Positions 54,377 through 61,838 of a stretch of DNA of 64,000 nt are shown one piece after another; position 1 is the stretch's first letter, and every line of letters starts with the position of its first letter. The translations under genes were made by a program, and so were the position numbers. The notes under the pieces were generated by a model that was not told the origin of the DNA, made no database searches, and saw only the letters and a program-made list of their open reading frames with translations. Source of the DNA: Ancylothrix sp. D3o. GTDB taxonomy: Bacteria; Cyanobacteriota; Cyanobacteriia; Cyanobacteriales; Oscillatoriaceae. Where the stretch lies: NCBI RefSeq assembly GCF_025370775.1, contig NZ_JAMXEX010000004.1:403532-467531 (forward strand). The letters run 5' to 3'.

Positions 54377-54781
54377 TTGGGGTTTGGGTATTTTGTGGTT
54401 GTAGTTGGGTAGGGGTGGGCTTCGGCGCAAGCGCTCAGCCGAGCGGTTAACTAAGATTTTTAGCAACTAGCAAATAACCTTGATAAACTGCTCCCACTCA
54501 GTCAAAATCTAATAAAATTTTACCCCTTTTTTTGTGACGAGAAAGGGGAATTTATTTATAAAGATTCTGATTGAATAAGGTTAATTAGATTAATGATTTA
54601 CGATAATATAAGCCAATTACTAAAAGTAATATGCACACAACATTTTTCTAAAAAAATGCCCTCTTTTAGGGTATAATTTTTGATAGTTTCTCTAAACCGC
54701 TTGTCTACAAGCCTGTCCTAATTTGCAAGTCAGTTAATTAGGGATAGGTATTCGTAAAAAACACACTAGCGGTAATAAAAT
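54377..54781. other. Intergenic region upstream of the restriction-modification operon
   Basis: 405 bp. It contains a TCGGC/GCCGA hairpin (54422-54442), a CCCT-cttttA-GGG hairpin near 54660, and CCTAATT (54717-54723) with AATTAGG (54736-54742). The last palindrome, 40 nt before the start codon, could be a control site. No ORF. Confidence 0.45.
54717..54742 (+). promoter_or_regulatory. Inverted repeat, possible operator of the R-M operon
   Basis: Perfect 7-bp arms CCTAATT and AATTAGG are separated by 12 nt, 40 nt upstream of the methyltransferase start. No controller (C) protein gene is visible, so a role is speculative. Confidence 0.3.
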
Positions 54782-56035
54782 GTGTCAAACTTCTTATCTA
54801 TTAAACTTATGCTGGTCAACGAGGATAATCCTGTATCGGTATCCCTGAGCGCAGATAAACCAACAATCGCAAAAAAAGTTACACCACATACAGATTTAAA
54901 AAAACTAAATCTGAACTGGAGTGAGAAAGATTTGCCGGAAAAAGAACGGACAAAGCACGTTCACAGGCTACACCCCTACCTCGGTAAATATATACCCCAA
55001 TTAGTAGAAGTTTTTTTAAGAAAATACTTCTCTCCTGGCCAATTAGTGATTGATCCTTTTGTTGGATCGGGTACAACTTTAGTGCAGGCGAATGAGTTGG
55101 GAATTAATTCAATTGGCTATGATGTATCTGCTTTTAATATCATGCTTTCTCAAGTCAAAACAGATGAGTATGATATCAAGCAAGTTCGTCAAGAAGTTAC
55201 GGACATCCTAGAAAAAACAAAAGCGGCTACTCAAACAGAGAGTTATCAACTGAGTTTGTGGGATATCAACCCTAATATTCAGCCATTATGTGAAACAGAT
55301 AACCAATATCTGCAAGAATGGTTCGCCCCTCAATCTCTTAAAGAGTTGCTTACCTACTGCCAGTTAATTAGCAGACACGGTTATAGGTATCAAAATTTGC
55401 TTAAGATTATCCTTTCTCGCTCAGCACGGTCGGCTCGTTTAACGAAACATTATGATTTAGATTTTCCTAAAAAGCCACAAACCGAACCATACTGGTGTTA
55501 TAAGCATTCTAAAAATTGTCAACCCACTACCGAAGCATTCAAGTTTTTAAATCAGTACAGTATTGATACTGTTAAAAGGCTAGAAGAATTTGCAGCGGTT
55601 CGTACAAAAGCTACTGTTAAAGTATTCCATGCTGATAGTCGAAAAACAGTTTTTCCATCGATTGATGGAATGATTACAAGCCCCCCCTATGTTGGCTTAA
55701 TAGACTACCACCAACAACACGCTTATGCCTATCATTTGGTTGGTTTAGAAGATAAAAGACATGAAGAGATTGGTGCTGCTGCTAATGGTTGTAGCCAAAA
55801 AGCCAAGCGCCAATACCAACAAGATATTGCTCAAGTATTCAGCCGCGTAATTGAAGCGATGCCAAGCGGTTCTCCGCTCATAGTAGTAGCCGGGGATAAA
55901 GATAATCTATATCCTGAAATCGCTAACATTATTGGGGTTGAAGTAGAAAGCATTATTCAACGGCACGTTAACCGCAGAACAGGAAGACGATCTAGTGATT
56001 TTTACGAATCTATTTTTATATGGCGAAAACGCTAA
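54782..56035 (+). CDS. Site-specific DNA methyltransferase of a type II R-M system
   Basis: The AdoMet-binding motif DPFVGSGTTLVQANELG (about residues 97-113) comes before the catalytic TSPPYVGLIDY (about 300), so the motif order is I then IV. The SPPY form points to N4-cytosine (or N6-adenine) methylation. The region between the motifs (about 130-290) would hold the target recognition domain. Conserved HPYLGKYIPQLV precedes motif I. GTG start at 54782; an ATG at 54809 is an alternative. The endonuclease gene follows within 12 bp. The sequence is AT-richer and poorer in RCCGGY than its neighbours, suggesting acquisition. Confidence 0.87.
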   Translation: MSNFLSIKLMLVNEDNPVSVSLSADKPTIAKKVTPHTDLKKLNLNWSEKDLPEKERTKHVHRLHPYLGKYIPQLVEVFLRKYFSPGQLVIDPFVGSGTTLVQANELGINSIGYDVSAFNIMLSQVKTDEYDIKQVRQEVTDILEKTKAATQTESYQLSLWDINPNIQPLCETDNQYLQEWFAPQSLKELLTYCQLISRHGYRYQNLLKIILSRSARSARLTKHYDLDFPKKPQTEPYWCYKHSKNCQPTTEAFKFLNQYSIDTVKRLEEFAAVRTKATVKVFHADSRKTVFPSIDGMITSPPYVGLIDYHQQHAYAYHLVGLEDKRHEEIGAAANGCSQKAKRQYQQDIAQVFSRVIEAMPSGSPLIVVAGDKDNLYPEIANIIGVEVESIIQRHVNRRTGRRSSDFYESIFIWRKR

Positions 56036-56046
56036 AGGAGGCATTT

Positions 56047-56886
56047 ATGTCAGCTATTAGCTATAGGACACGCGCCTCTATAAAAGCCTATTTAGAGGTT
56101 TTTATCGAAAACCTTGTTGAGAAATATAGAAAGCGAAATTTACCTTCTGTTGATGGTTCCACACCCTATTTAAAACAAAAATCATCAAAAGGACGGCTAA
56201 AACCGTTCCATGCTGCTATTATTTCACCCGAAATGCTGCGTCTAAATGAATTTGAACGCGGTTTTAGCACCAGCTTGGGAACAACATTTGAGGAGTGTGC
56301 GAAACTTATTGCTTTTGAACATCACAGGGAAGCTCATCGTAGTTATGATATTACAGGTGAAGTTAGCCAAGCAGCTATTAATGAAATTGAACGCCAAATA
56401 GCAATTTTTGAAATTTCCTCAAAGAGCCAACGTCAAAAACCCTCGTTAGAAGAAATGATTCAAAGTGTTTTCAACGCGAGGAAAGATGATGATTTAGTAA
56501 CTCGAACATCTCGCGCTGATCTGTACATCCTGACCAAAGAAGGAAAACATCTTTTTTTTGAGATAAAATCTCCTCAACCCAATAAAGGGCAATGCTTTGA
56601 AGTAACTCAACGGCTTTTGAGATTTCATCTGTTATCTGCTAAAAATTATCCTAGGGTAGAAGCATATTATGCAATGGCTTATAATAATTTCGGCCCCAAT
56701 CGTTCTGATTACAAAAATTCTCTGGTTAAAACTTACACCCCATTTGATGACTCGGTAATCATTGGACAGGAATTTTGGCATATTGTAGGAGGGGAAACAG
56801 CTTATGAAGAACTCTTAGAAATTTACGAAGAAGTTGGGCGGGAAAAGAGCAAGTATATAATTGATGCTCTTGCCTTTGGATTCTAA
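56047..56886 (+). CDS. Type II restriction endonuclease, TdeIII-like
   Basis: The start is the ATG at 56047, 6 nt after a near-perfect AAAGGAGG; the frame could extend upstream into the methyltransferase stop. 279 residues. The active site is likely PD-(D/E)XK: TSRADLYILTKEGKHLFFEIKSPQPNKGQC, with Asp and Glu-x-Lys. Overall pattern (ISPEMLRLNEFERGFSTSLGTTFEECAKLIA) resembles TdeIII-type enzymes, which cut GGNCC; that specificity is a family recollection, not shown here. Co-directional with the methyltransferase and 12 bp away, so they form an operon. Confidence 0.75.
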   Translation: MSAISYRTRASIKAYLEVFIENLVEKYRKRNLPSVDGSTPYLKQKSSKGRLKPFHAAIISPEMLRLNEFERGFSTSLGTTFEECAKLIAFEHHREAHRSYDITGEVSQAAINEIERQIAIFEISSKSQRQKPSLEEMIQSVFNARKDDDLVTRTSRADLYILTKEGKHLFFEIKSPQPNKGQCFEVTQRLLRFHLLSAKNYPRVEAYYAMAYNNFGPNRSDYKNSLVKTYTPFDDSVIIGQEFWHIVGGETAYEELLEIYEEVGREKSKYIIDALAFGF

Positions 56887-56995
56887 AAACAGCCGCATCG
56901 CCCTATACTATCTAAAAAAATTGAAACTAAAAACCATCCCCAACACCCAAAAGCCACCGGCACCCCACCGGCGGCTTTATTCCCCCAACCAAAAA

Positions 56996-57505
56996 TTACC
57001 TCACCGGCTGCAATCTCACATCCCTGCCAATAGGCGGCGCCGCAGCAGCACCAAAATTTACCCGGCACCCAATATTAAACACACTTGCACTACACTCCAA
57101 AGGCACCACCTGCTCATTCAAAAGCGCCGTACAACTCACATACTTATCCCCATTCGTATCCTTAATCATGCACTCAATTGGCTTCGCACCCGAACGCGAA
57201 GCCCAACTTTTCATCCCCCACTCTGCAACATTATGCTGCCAAAAAAACGTCACCAAAAATAACGACGCAATCGCACCAACCACCACAGAAACACCCAAAC
57301 CAACCTTAAACTGCCAGCTACTAAACATATTTCCCAAACTCATTTTTACTGTATCCAACCACACAACAAAACTATTCACCTCCACCGGCTCAGGCGTAGT
57401 CGTCACCACCACCTTTTTCTCCACCGGCTCAGGCGTAGTCGTCACCACCACCTTTTTTTCCACCGGCTCAGGCGAATTCGTCGTCTCTTCTACATTTCCA
57501 GTCAT
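56996..57505 (-). CDS. Membrane protein with PEPVEKKVVVTTT repeats
   Basis: 169 residues. The cytoplasmic or external N-terminus contains two full copies and one partial copy of a 13-residue unit (PEPVEKKVVVTTT), encoded by 39-bp direct repeats at about 57375-57475. A membrane helix follows (FKVGLGVSVVVGAIASLFLVTFFW, about 67-90), then a small domain with four Cys (ECMIKDTNGDKYVSCTALL...LECSASVFNIGCRVNF). The Cys pattern suggests disulphides outside the cytoplasm. GGAGG precedes the ATG. No known family recognised. Confidence 0.7.
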   Translation of the reverse strand: MTGNVEETTNSPEPVEKKVVVTTTPEPVEKKVVVTTTPEPVEVNSFVVWLDTVKMSLGNMFSSWQFKVGLGVSVVVGAIASLFLVTFFWQHNVAEWGMKSWASRSGAKPIECMIKDTNGDKYVSCTALLNEQVVPLECSASVFNIGCRVNFGAAAAPPIGRDVRLQPVR

Positions 57506-57620
57506 AAAAACCTCCTTTTTCTCAACTTTTTAAAACAAAAGGCTGAAAACTTACCTTAAACCTCATTATATCAACCTCCCTCAAAACCAACCTACACCAA
57601 CCGACAGAGACTCACCCTAT

Positions 57621-58475
57621 CTACTCAAAAACCACCGTCTTATTCCCATAAACTAAAACCCGATTTTGCAAATGCAACCGCACCGCACGCGCCAAAACCA
57701 CCCGCTCCAAATCCTTCCCCTTACGAATCAAATCCTCCGTATCATCCCGATGACTCACCCGCACAACATCCTGCTCAATAATTGGCCCAGCATCCAACTC
57801 AGCCGTCACATAATGCGCCGTCGCCCCAATAATTTTAACCCCCCTTTCATACGCCCGCTCATAGGGATTTGCCCCCGCAAAAGCCGGCAAAAATGAATGG
57901 TGAATATTAATCACCTGCGGAAAAACCCCCAAAAAATCATCCGTCAAAACCTGCATATACTTAGCCAAAACCACCAAATCAATCTTATACTCCCGCAACA
58001 AATCAAACTGCCTTTTTTCCGCCTCCTTTTTTGTTTCCTTCGTCACAGGAAGATGATAAAAATCAATTCCAAACTGCTCTGCTACATCCCTTAAATTCGG
58101 ATGATTACTAATCATCAAAGGAACCTCCGCCAAAAACTCCTTAGCGCGCCAGCGCCAAAGCAAATCTAACAAACAATGATCCTGCCGGCTTACCCAAATT
58201 GCCATCCGTCGCACCGAATCAGAAAAATGTAACTCCCAGCGAGCATTTAACTTATTTGCAATCTCGCCAAACACCGGCCCAATTTCCTCACGCCTCAAAT
58301 CAAACCCCTCCAATTGCCACTCAAGCCGGCTCAAAAACAAACCCGCCGCAAAATCCGTATGATGGTCAGCATGAATAATATTCCCCCCATGAGAAAAAAT
58401 AAAATTTGCCAGCATCGCCACCAAACCCCGCTGATCGGGACAAGACACCAAAAGCGTCGCAGTTGGACTACTCAT
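57621..58475 (-). CDS. purU: Formyltetrahydrofolate deformylase
   Basis: 284 residues. An N-terminal ACT domain (TLLVSCPDQRGLVAMLANFIFSHGGNIIHADHHTD, about 7-42) is joined to a formyltransferase-fold hydrolase: MISNHPNLRDVAEQFGI, LAKYMQVLTDDFL, INIHHSFLPAFAGANPYERAYERGVKIIGATAHYVTAELDAGPIIEQ. It releases formate from 10-formyl-THF, feeding purine synthesis and balancing folate pools; photorespiratory glycine metabolism also needs it. Single gene, AT-rich spacing on both sides. Confidence 0.95.
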   Translation of the reverse strand: MSSPTATLLVSCPDQRGLVAMLANFIFSHGGNIIHADHHTDFAAGLFLSRLEWQLEGFDLRREEIGPVFGEIANKLNARWELHFSDSVRRMAIWVSRQDHCLLDLLWRWRAKEFLAEVPLMISNHPNLRDVAEQFGIDFYHLPVTKETKKEAEKRQFDLLREYKIDLVVLAKYMQVLTDDFLGVFPQVINIHHSFLPAFAGANPYERAYERGVKIIGATAHYVTAELDAGPIIEQDVVRVSHRDDTEDLIRKGKDLERVVLARAVRLHLQNRVLVYGNKTVVFE

Positions 58476-58682
58476 AAAACCTCAACAAAATAACAATTCC
58501 TCAATATTCTCCCCCACATCATCACCCACGCAACTAATCTTTAAAGCACCACCCAAACACTCACATATAACCCAAACACCACCCCTCATCCCCTTACAAA
58601 CCTCTAACATCCCTCCCCAGTAATAGAAATAAAACCTACAGAAGGCAGTAAACTAACAAACATCCGTCCTAAACCAATCACC

Positions 58683-58877
58683 GTGAACAACAACTTAACC
58701 TTTGTTACAAAAATTATAATCGCCTCCCTCGCCCTATCCGCCGGCATAAAATATGCTGGCCCTCAGCTAAACATTCCCCCAACATCACTCAACGCCTCAA
58801 TTGCCATATTTTTACCCAGCATCCTCCTAGCCATGATCTTCTTTTGGCGTTCATTCCAACAATCAGAACAGCAATAA
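58683..58877 (+). CDS. Small two-helix membrane protein
   Basis: 64 residues from a GTG: helix 1 FVTKIIIASLALSAGIKYAG (about 8-27), a NIPPTSLNAS linker, helix 2 IAIFLPSILLAMIFFWRSF (about 41-59). It lies 57 bp upstream of the AI-2E-family transporter on the same strand, so it may be co-transcribed. I do not recognise a family. Confidence 0.6.
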   Translation: MNNNLTFVTKIIIASLALSAGIKYAGPQLNIPPTSLNASIAIFLPSILLAMIFFWRSFQQSEQQ

Positions 58878-58934
58878 ACCGCAAAATAATCTTCCATCTT
58901 TTACCCTTTTTTCTTCAAACTAGGAGTTAAAAAC

Positions 58935-60152
58935 GTGCAACTCGGTAAATGGATCGGCCTTTTAGCCCTTGTACTTTCTCTTTACATACTCTGGCAAATT
59001 CGTCAAGTATTATTATTAGTATTTGCCGCCGTTGTTTTAGCAACAGCCTTAAACCGGCTCGCCCGTAGATTACAAAAACTCGGCATCTGGCGCACCATAG
59101 CCGTACTCTTATCTGTACTCATTTTTGTTGGCATCCTCTTCATATTTTTTCTAATAATTGTCCCCCCCTTCATTGCCCAATATCAAGAACTAACCACAAC
59201 CAAATTACCCCAAGTTGCAAAACTTCTCAATACCTGGCGCAATCAACTTAGAACCATAATCCCGCCGCAACTCAACCAATATCTGCCAGACATCAACACC
59301 CTTAACCAACAAATTTTACCAGACATCCAATCCTTAGCCACACGCCTACTTAATAGCTCCTTTGCCTTTTTCTCAAGTTCCTTGGGAGCCTTAATTAACT
59401 TCTTACTCGTCATCATTTTAACCATCATGCTCCTCGCACAACCAATCGCTTATAGAAAAGCTTTTGTGCGACTTTTTCCCTCATTTTACCGGCGCCGAAT
59501 TGAAGGCATTTTAGACCGCTGCGAAGAAGCATTAGGCCGGTGGATAGTCGGCGCATTAATTAGCATGACAGTTGTAGGCTTATTAAGCGTTATAGGCTTA
59601 TCAGTTCTGCACGTTCAACTCGCCCTTGCTCAAGGAGTATTAGCCGGCCTCCTCAACTTTATTCCTAACATTGGCCCCACTCTCAGCGTCGTTTTACCAA
59701 TGGGAATCGCCCTTTTAGATGCTCCCTGGAAATCCTTAGCCGTACTTATTTTATACCTGGTCATCCAGCAATTTGAAAGCAACTTTCTTACCCCCTATGT
59801 CATGGCGCAACAAGTCGCCTTATTACCCGCCATCACCCTTTTATCACAAGTCTTTTTTGCCACATTTTTCGGCTTTTTAGGCTTTTTGCTTGCCCTACCC
59901 CTCACCGTCGTAGGACAAGTTTGGGTGCAAGAAATTTTGATCAAAGACGTACTCGATAAATGGCGACTATCCGCAGAAAAAGAAGCAGCCCTAGCCGCCG
60001 AACCTCTCGGCGACCAAGGATACGAAAGAGCCGATGAGCCGGTTTATGTTGATCAAACTCATCAAACTTCCCAAAAGTCAGAACAACAAAACAAAGAAAA
60101 CCCCCCAACAGACAATGGGACCAAATACTTAGAGCCAGAAGACAAAGACTAA
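58935..60152 (+). CDS. AI-2E family transporter
   Basis: 405 residues, seven or eight membrane helices, with family blocks VLLLVFAAVVLATALNRL, LLNFIPNIGPTLSVVLPMGIALLD and QQFESNFLTPYVMAQQVALLPAITLL. Members (TqsA, PerM) export small molecules such as autoinducer-2, or act as Na+/H+ antiporters; substrate cannot be told here. The acidic C-terminal tail (about 365-405) is cytoplasmic. TAGGAG precedes the GTG start. A 12-bp inverted repeat follows the stop. Confidence 0.88.
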   Translation: MQLGKWIGLLALVLSLYILWQIRQVLLLVFAAVVLATALNRLARRLQKLGIWRTIAVLLSVLIFVGILFIFFLIIVPPFIAQYQELTTTKLPQVAKLLNTWRNQLRTIIPPQLNQYLPDINTLNQQILPDIQSLATRLLNSSFAFFSSSLGALINFLLVIILTIMLLAQPIAYRKAFVRLFPSFYRRRIEGILDRCEEALGRWIVGALISMTVVGLLSVIGLSVLHVQLALAQGVLAGLLNFIPNIGPTLSVVLPMGIALLDAPWKSLAVLILYLVIQQFESNFLTPYVMAQQVALLPAITLLSQVFFATFFGFLGFLLALPLTVVGQVWVQEILIKDVLDKWRLSAEKEAALAAEPLGDQGYERADEPVYVDQTHQTSQKSEQQNKENPPTDNGTKYLEPEDKD

Positions 60153-60161
60153 CATTAAACC

Positions 60162-60201
60162 AGAGAATTCTGAGTAGCTAAATATTTATTCAGAATTCTC
60201 T
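60162..60201. terminator. AGAGAATTCTGA / TCAGAATTCTCT hairpin
   Basis: Perfect 12-bp inverted repeat with a 16-nt loop just after the transporter gene and 50 bp before the next start. It has no T-run on the plus strand. Possible terminator or attenuating hairpin. Confidence 0.5.
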
Positions 60202-60253
60202 AAAAAACTATTTATGATAAAATTTATAGTGATAAATATCCCATCTAAAATCA

Positions 60254-61453
60254 ATGCGTACTATTGACGAAATTAACGAAAAAATTAATAACAAAAAAGC
60301 CGTAGTCTGGACCATTGAGGAACTAAAAAGCCGCGTCGCCGAAAATGGCATCTCCCAAACCGCCAAACAAGTTGATATCATCACCACCGGCACCTTTGAA
60401 CCAATGGAAGCCTCTGGCGCCATGATTAATCTTGGCCACACTGATCCCCCGATTAAAATTCGCCGGTGTTGGTTAGATGGAGTGCCGGCCTACTCAGGTT
60501 TTGGCGCCGTAGATTTATATTTGGGAGCCAGCCAAATTAGCGAAAGCGCAGAAGCCGAAGAAAACCGCAGCGCCAGCCCCCAACCTTTGCGCGGCGGCGG
60601 GCACGTTATTGAAGATTTGATTGCCGGTAAACCCGTACACTTGAAAGCCACCGGCTTTGTTACCGACTGTTACCCCCGGTCGAGTTTTGAGACAACCATC
60701 AGCCGCGACCGCATCAACCAATTTTACTTATACAATCCCCGCAACTTATATCAAAACTTTATTGTAGGAGTCAACGGCGGCGACCGCACTTTATATACCT
60801 ACTTAGGGCCGCTACAACCGCGTTTAGCCAATGCTGTTTACTCAAACACCGGCGCCCTTTCCCCCCTGCTAAATGACCCTGATTTGCGGCTTATAGGCAT
60901 TGGTACGCGCATATTTTTAGGGGGGGGAATTGGTTACATTGCTTGGGAAGGTACACAACATTTTCCCTTACAAAAACGCCTTCCTAATCGTACTCCCATA
61001 GGGCCGGCGGCTACTGTTGCATTAATTGGCGATGCTAAACAAATGAATGCAAAATGGGTGAGGGGTTGTTATTTCCGAAATTATGGGCCCTCTTTGATGT
61101 TAGGAGTAGGGGTGGCGTTGCCGGTTTTGGGGGAAGAAGTGGTGGCGGCTTGTGCTGTTAAAGATGAAGAATTAGTGGCTCCGGTGGTGGATTTTTCGAT
61201 TCCTCGGCGTGTACGTCCGACTTTTGGTTTAGTTAGTTATGCACAGTTAAAAACCGGTCGTATTGTCATAGAAGGGAAAAGCATTCGCGTGGCACCTTTG
61301 GCGAGTATTTATTTATCGCGTTGTGTTGCTTTGGAGTTGAAAGAATGGATAGAAGAAGGGAAATTTACGTTGAGTGAGCCGGTGGCTAAGTTGCCGACAG
61401 ATCGGGCGTTTTTACCTCAAGATGCCTGGGGTGGACAAATGGCTTTGGAGTAG
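60254..61453 (+). CDS. Homocysteine biosynthesis protein (DUF39/HcyBio)
   Basis: 399 residues matching the DUF39 family: IDEINEKINNKKAVVWTIEELK, IITTGTFEPMEASGAMINLGHTDPPIKIRR, GGGHVIEDLIAGKPVHLKATGFVTDCYPR, FLGGGIGYIAWEGTQHFP and KWVRGCYFRNYGPSLMLGVG. In methanogens and some bacteria this enzyme makes homocysteine from aspartate semialdehyde with sulphide, together with a ferredoxin-like partner. Conserved Cys residues in DCYPR and RGCYF are present. No partner gene is nearby, so its activity in this organism is not shown by context. Confidence 0.85.
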   Translation: MRTIDEINEKINNKKAVVWTIEELKSRVAENGISQTAKQVDIITTGTFEPMEASGAMINLGHTDPPIKIRRCWLDGVPAYSGFGAVDLYLGASQISESAEAEENRSASPQPLRGGGHVIEDLIAGKPVHLKATGFVTDCYPRSSFETTISRDRINQFYLYNPRNLYQNFIVGVNGGDRTLYTYLGPLQPRLANAVYSNTGALSPLLNDPDLRLIGIGTRIFLGGGIGYIAWEGTQHFPLQKRLPNRTPIGPAATVALIGDAKQMNAKWVRGCYFRNYGPSLMLGVGVALPVLGEEVVAACAVKDEELVAPVVDFSIPRRVRPTFGLVSYAQLKTGRIVIEGKSIRVAPLASIYLSRCVALELKEWIEEGKFTLSEPVAKLPTDRAFLPQDAWGGQMALE

Positions 61454-61838
61454 TTTTAAAAGGCCGGTTAATGTCACAGGCTAATAAGGGTTTTTTTAGG
61501 GAATTGAAATCAACAGCAAAATGCTTCCCATTAAACTGCCAATTTCTACAGCGATAACGGCTTGTTGACATACTTTGACCCAATATAAAAGCCGGTCTAG
61601 GAAAGCTGCAAAATTTTGTCTGAGAGTTTCTGCATCCGTGAAGGATTTAATTAAAATAGGAGTTACGCACGAATTGTATATTTAGTAGTTTGTACGCGCA
61701 ATCGGTGGCTGTGGTTGCCCCTATCCATAGCGTAAAGTAAATTATGGAAGAGCTACAGGTGAATGATCGTTATAGTATTAGCAAGCATATCAACGCAATG
61801 TCTAAATAATTCCGAATAAAAAAAGGAGAAAGGAGAAA
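61454..61838. other. Intergenic region with a possible gene remnant and an AGTTACGCAC motif
   Basis: 385 bp. The minus strand at 61496-61660 gives a protein-like tail (separate entry). AGTTACGCAC at 61661-61670 recurs as GTTACGCAC at 63930 and AGTTACGCAT at 53663. AGGAGAAAGGAGAAA just before 61839 is the ribosome site of the WD40 gene. Confidence 0.4.
61496..61660 (-). pseudogene. Possible C-terminal fragment of a membrane protein
   Basis: Reading on the minus strand, an open frame without a start codon ends at 61496: TDAETLRQNFAAFLDRLLYW, then VKVCQQAVIAVEIGSLMGSI and a final LLLISIP, a hydrophobic C-terminus. A stop closes the frame about 35 nt upstream of it. It looks like the end of a lost gene. 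No family recognised. Confidence 0.3.

Noticed and set aside
54782..56886. Defence island larger than one R-M system
   Set aside because: Neighbours are DUF3611, PurU and a small membrane protein; no other defence gene is adjacent.
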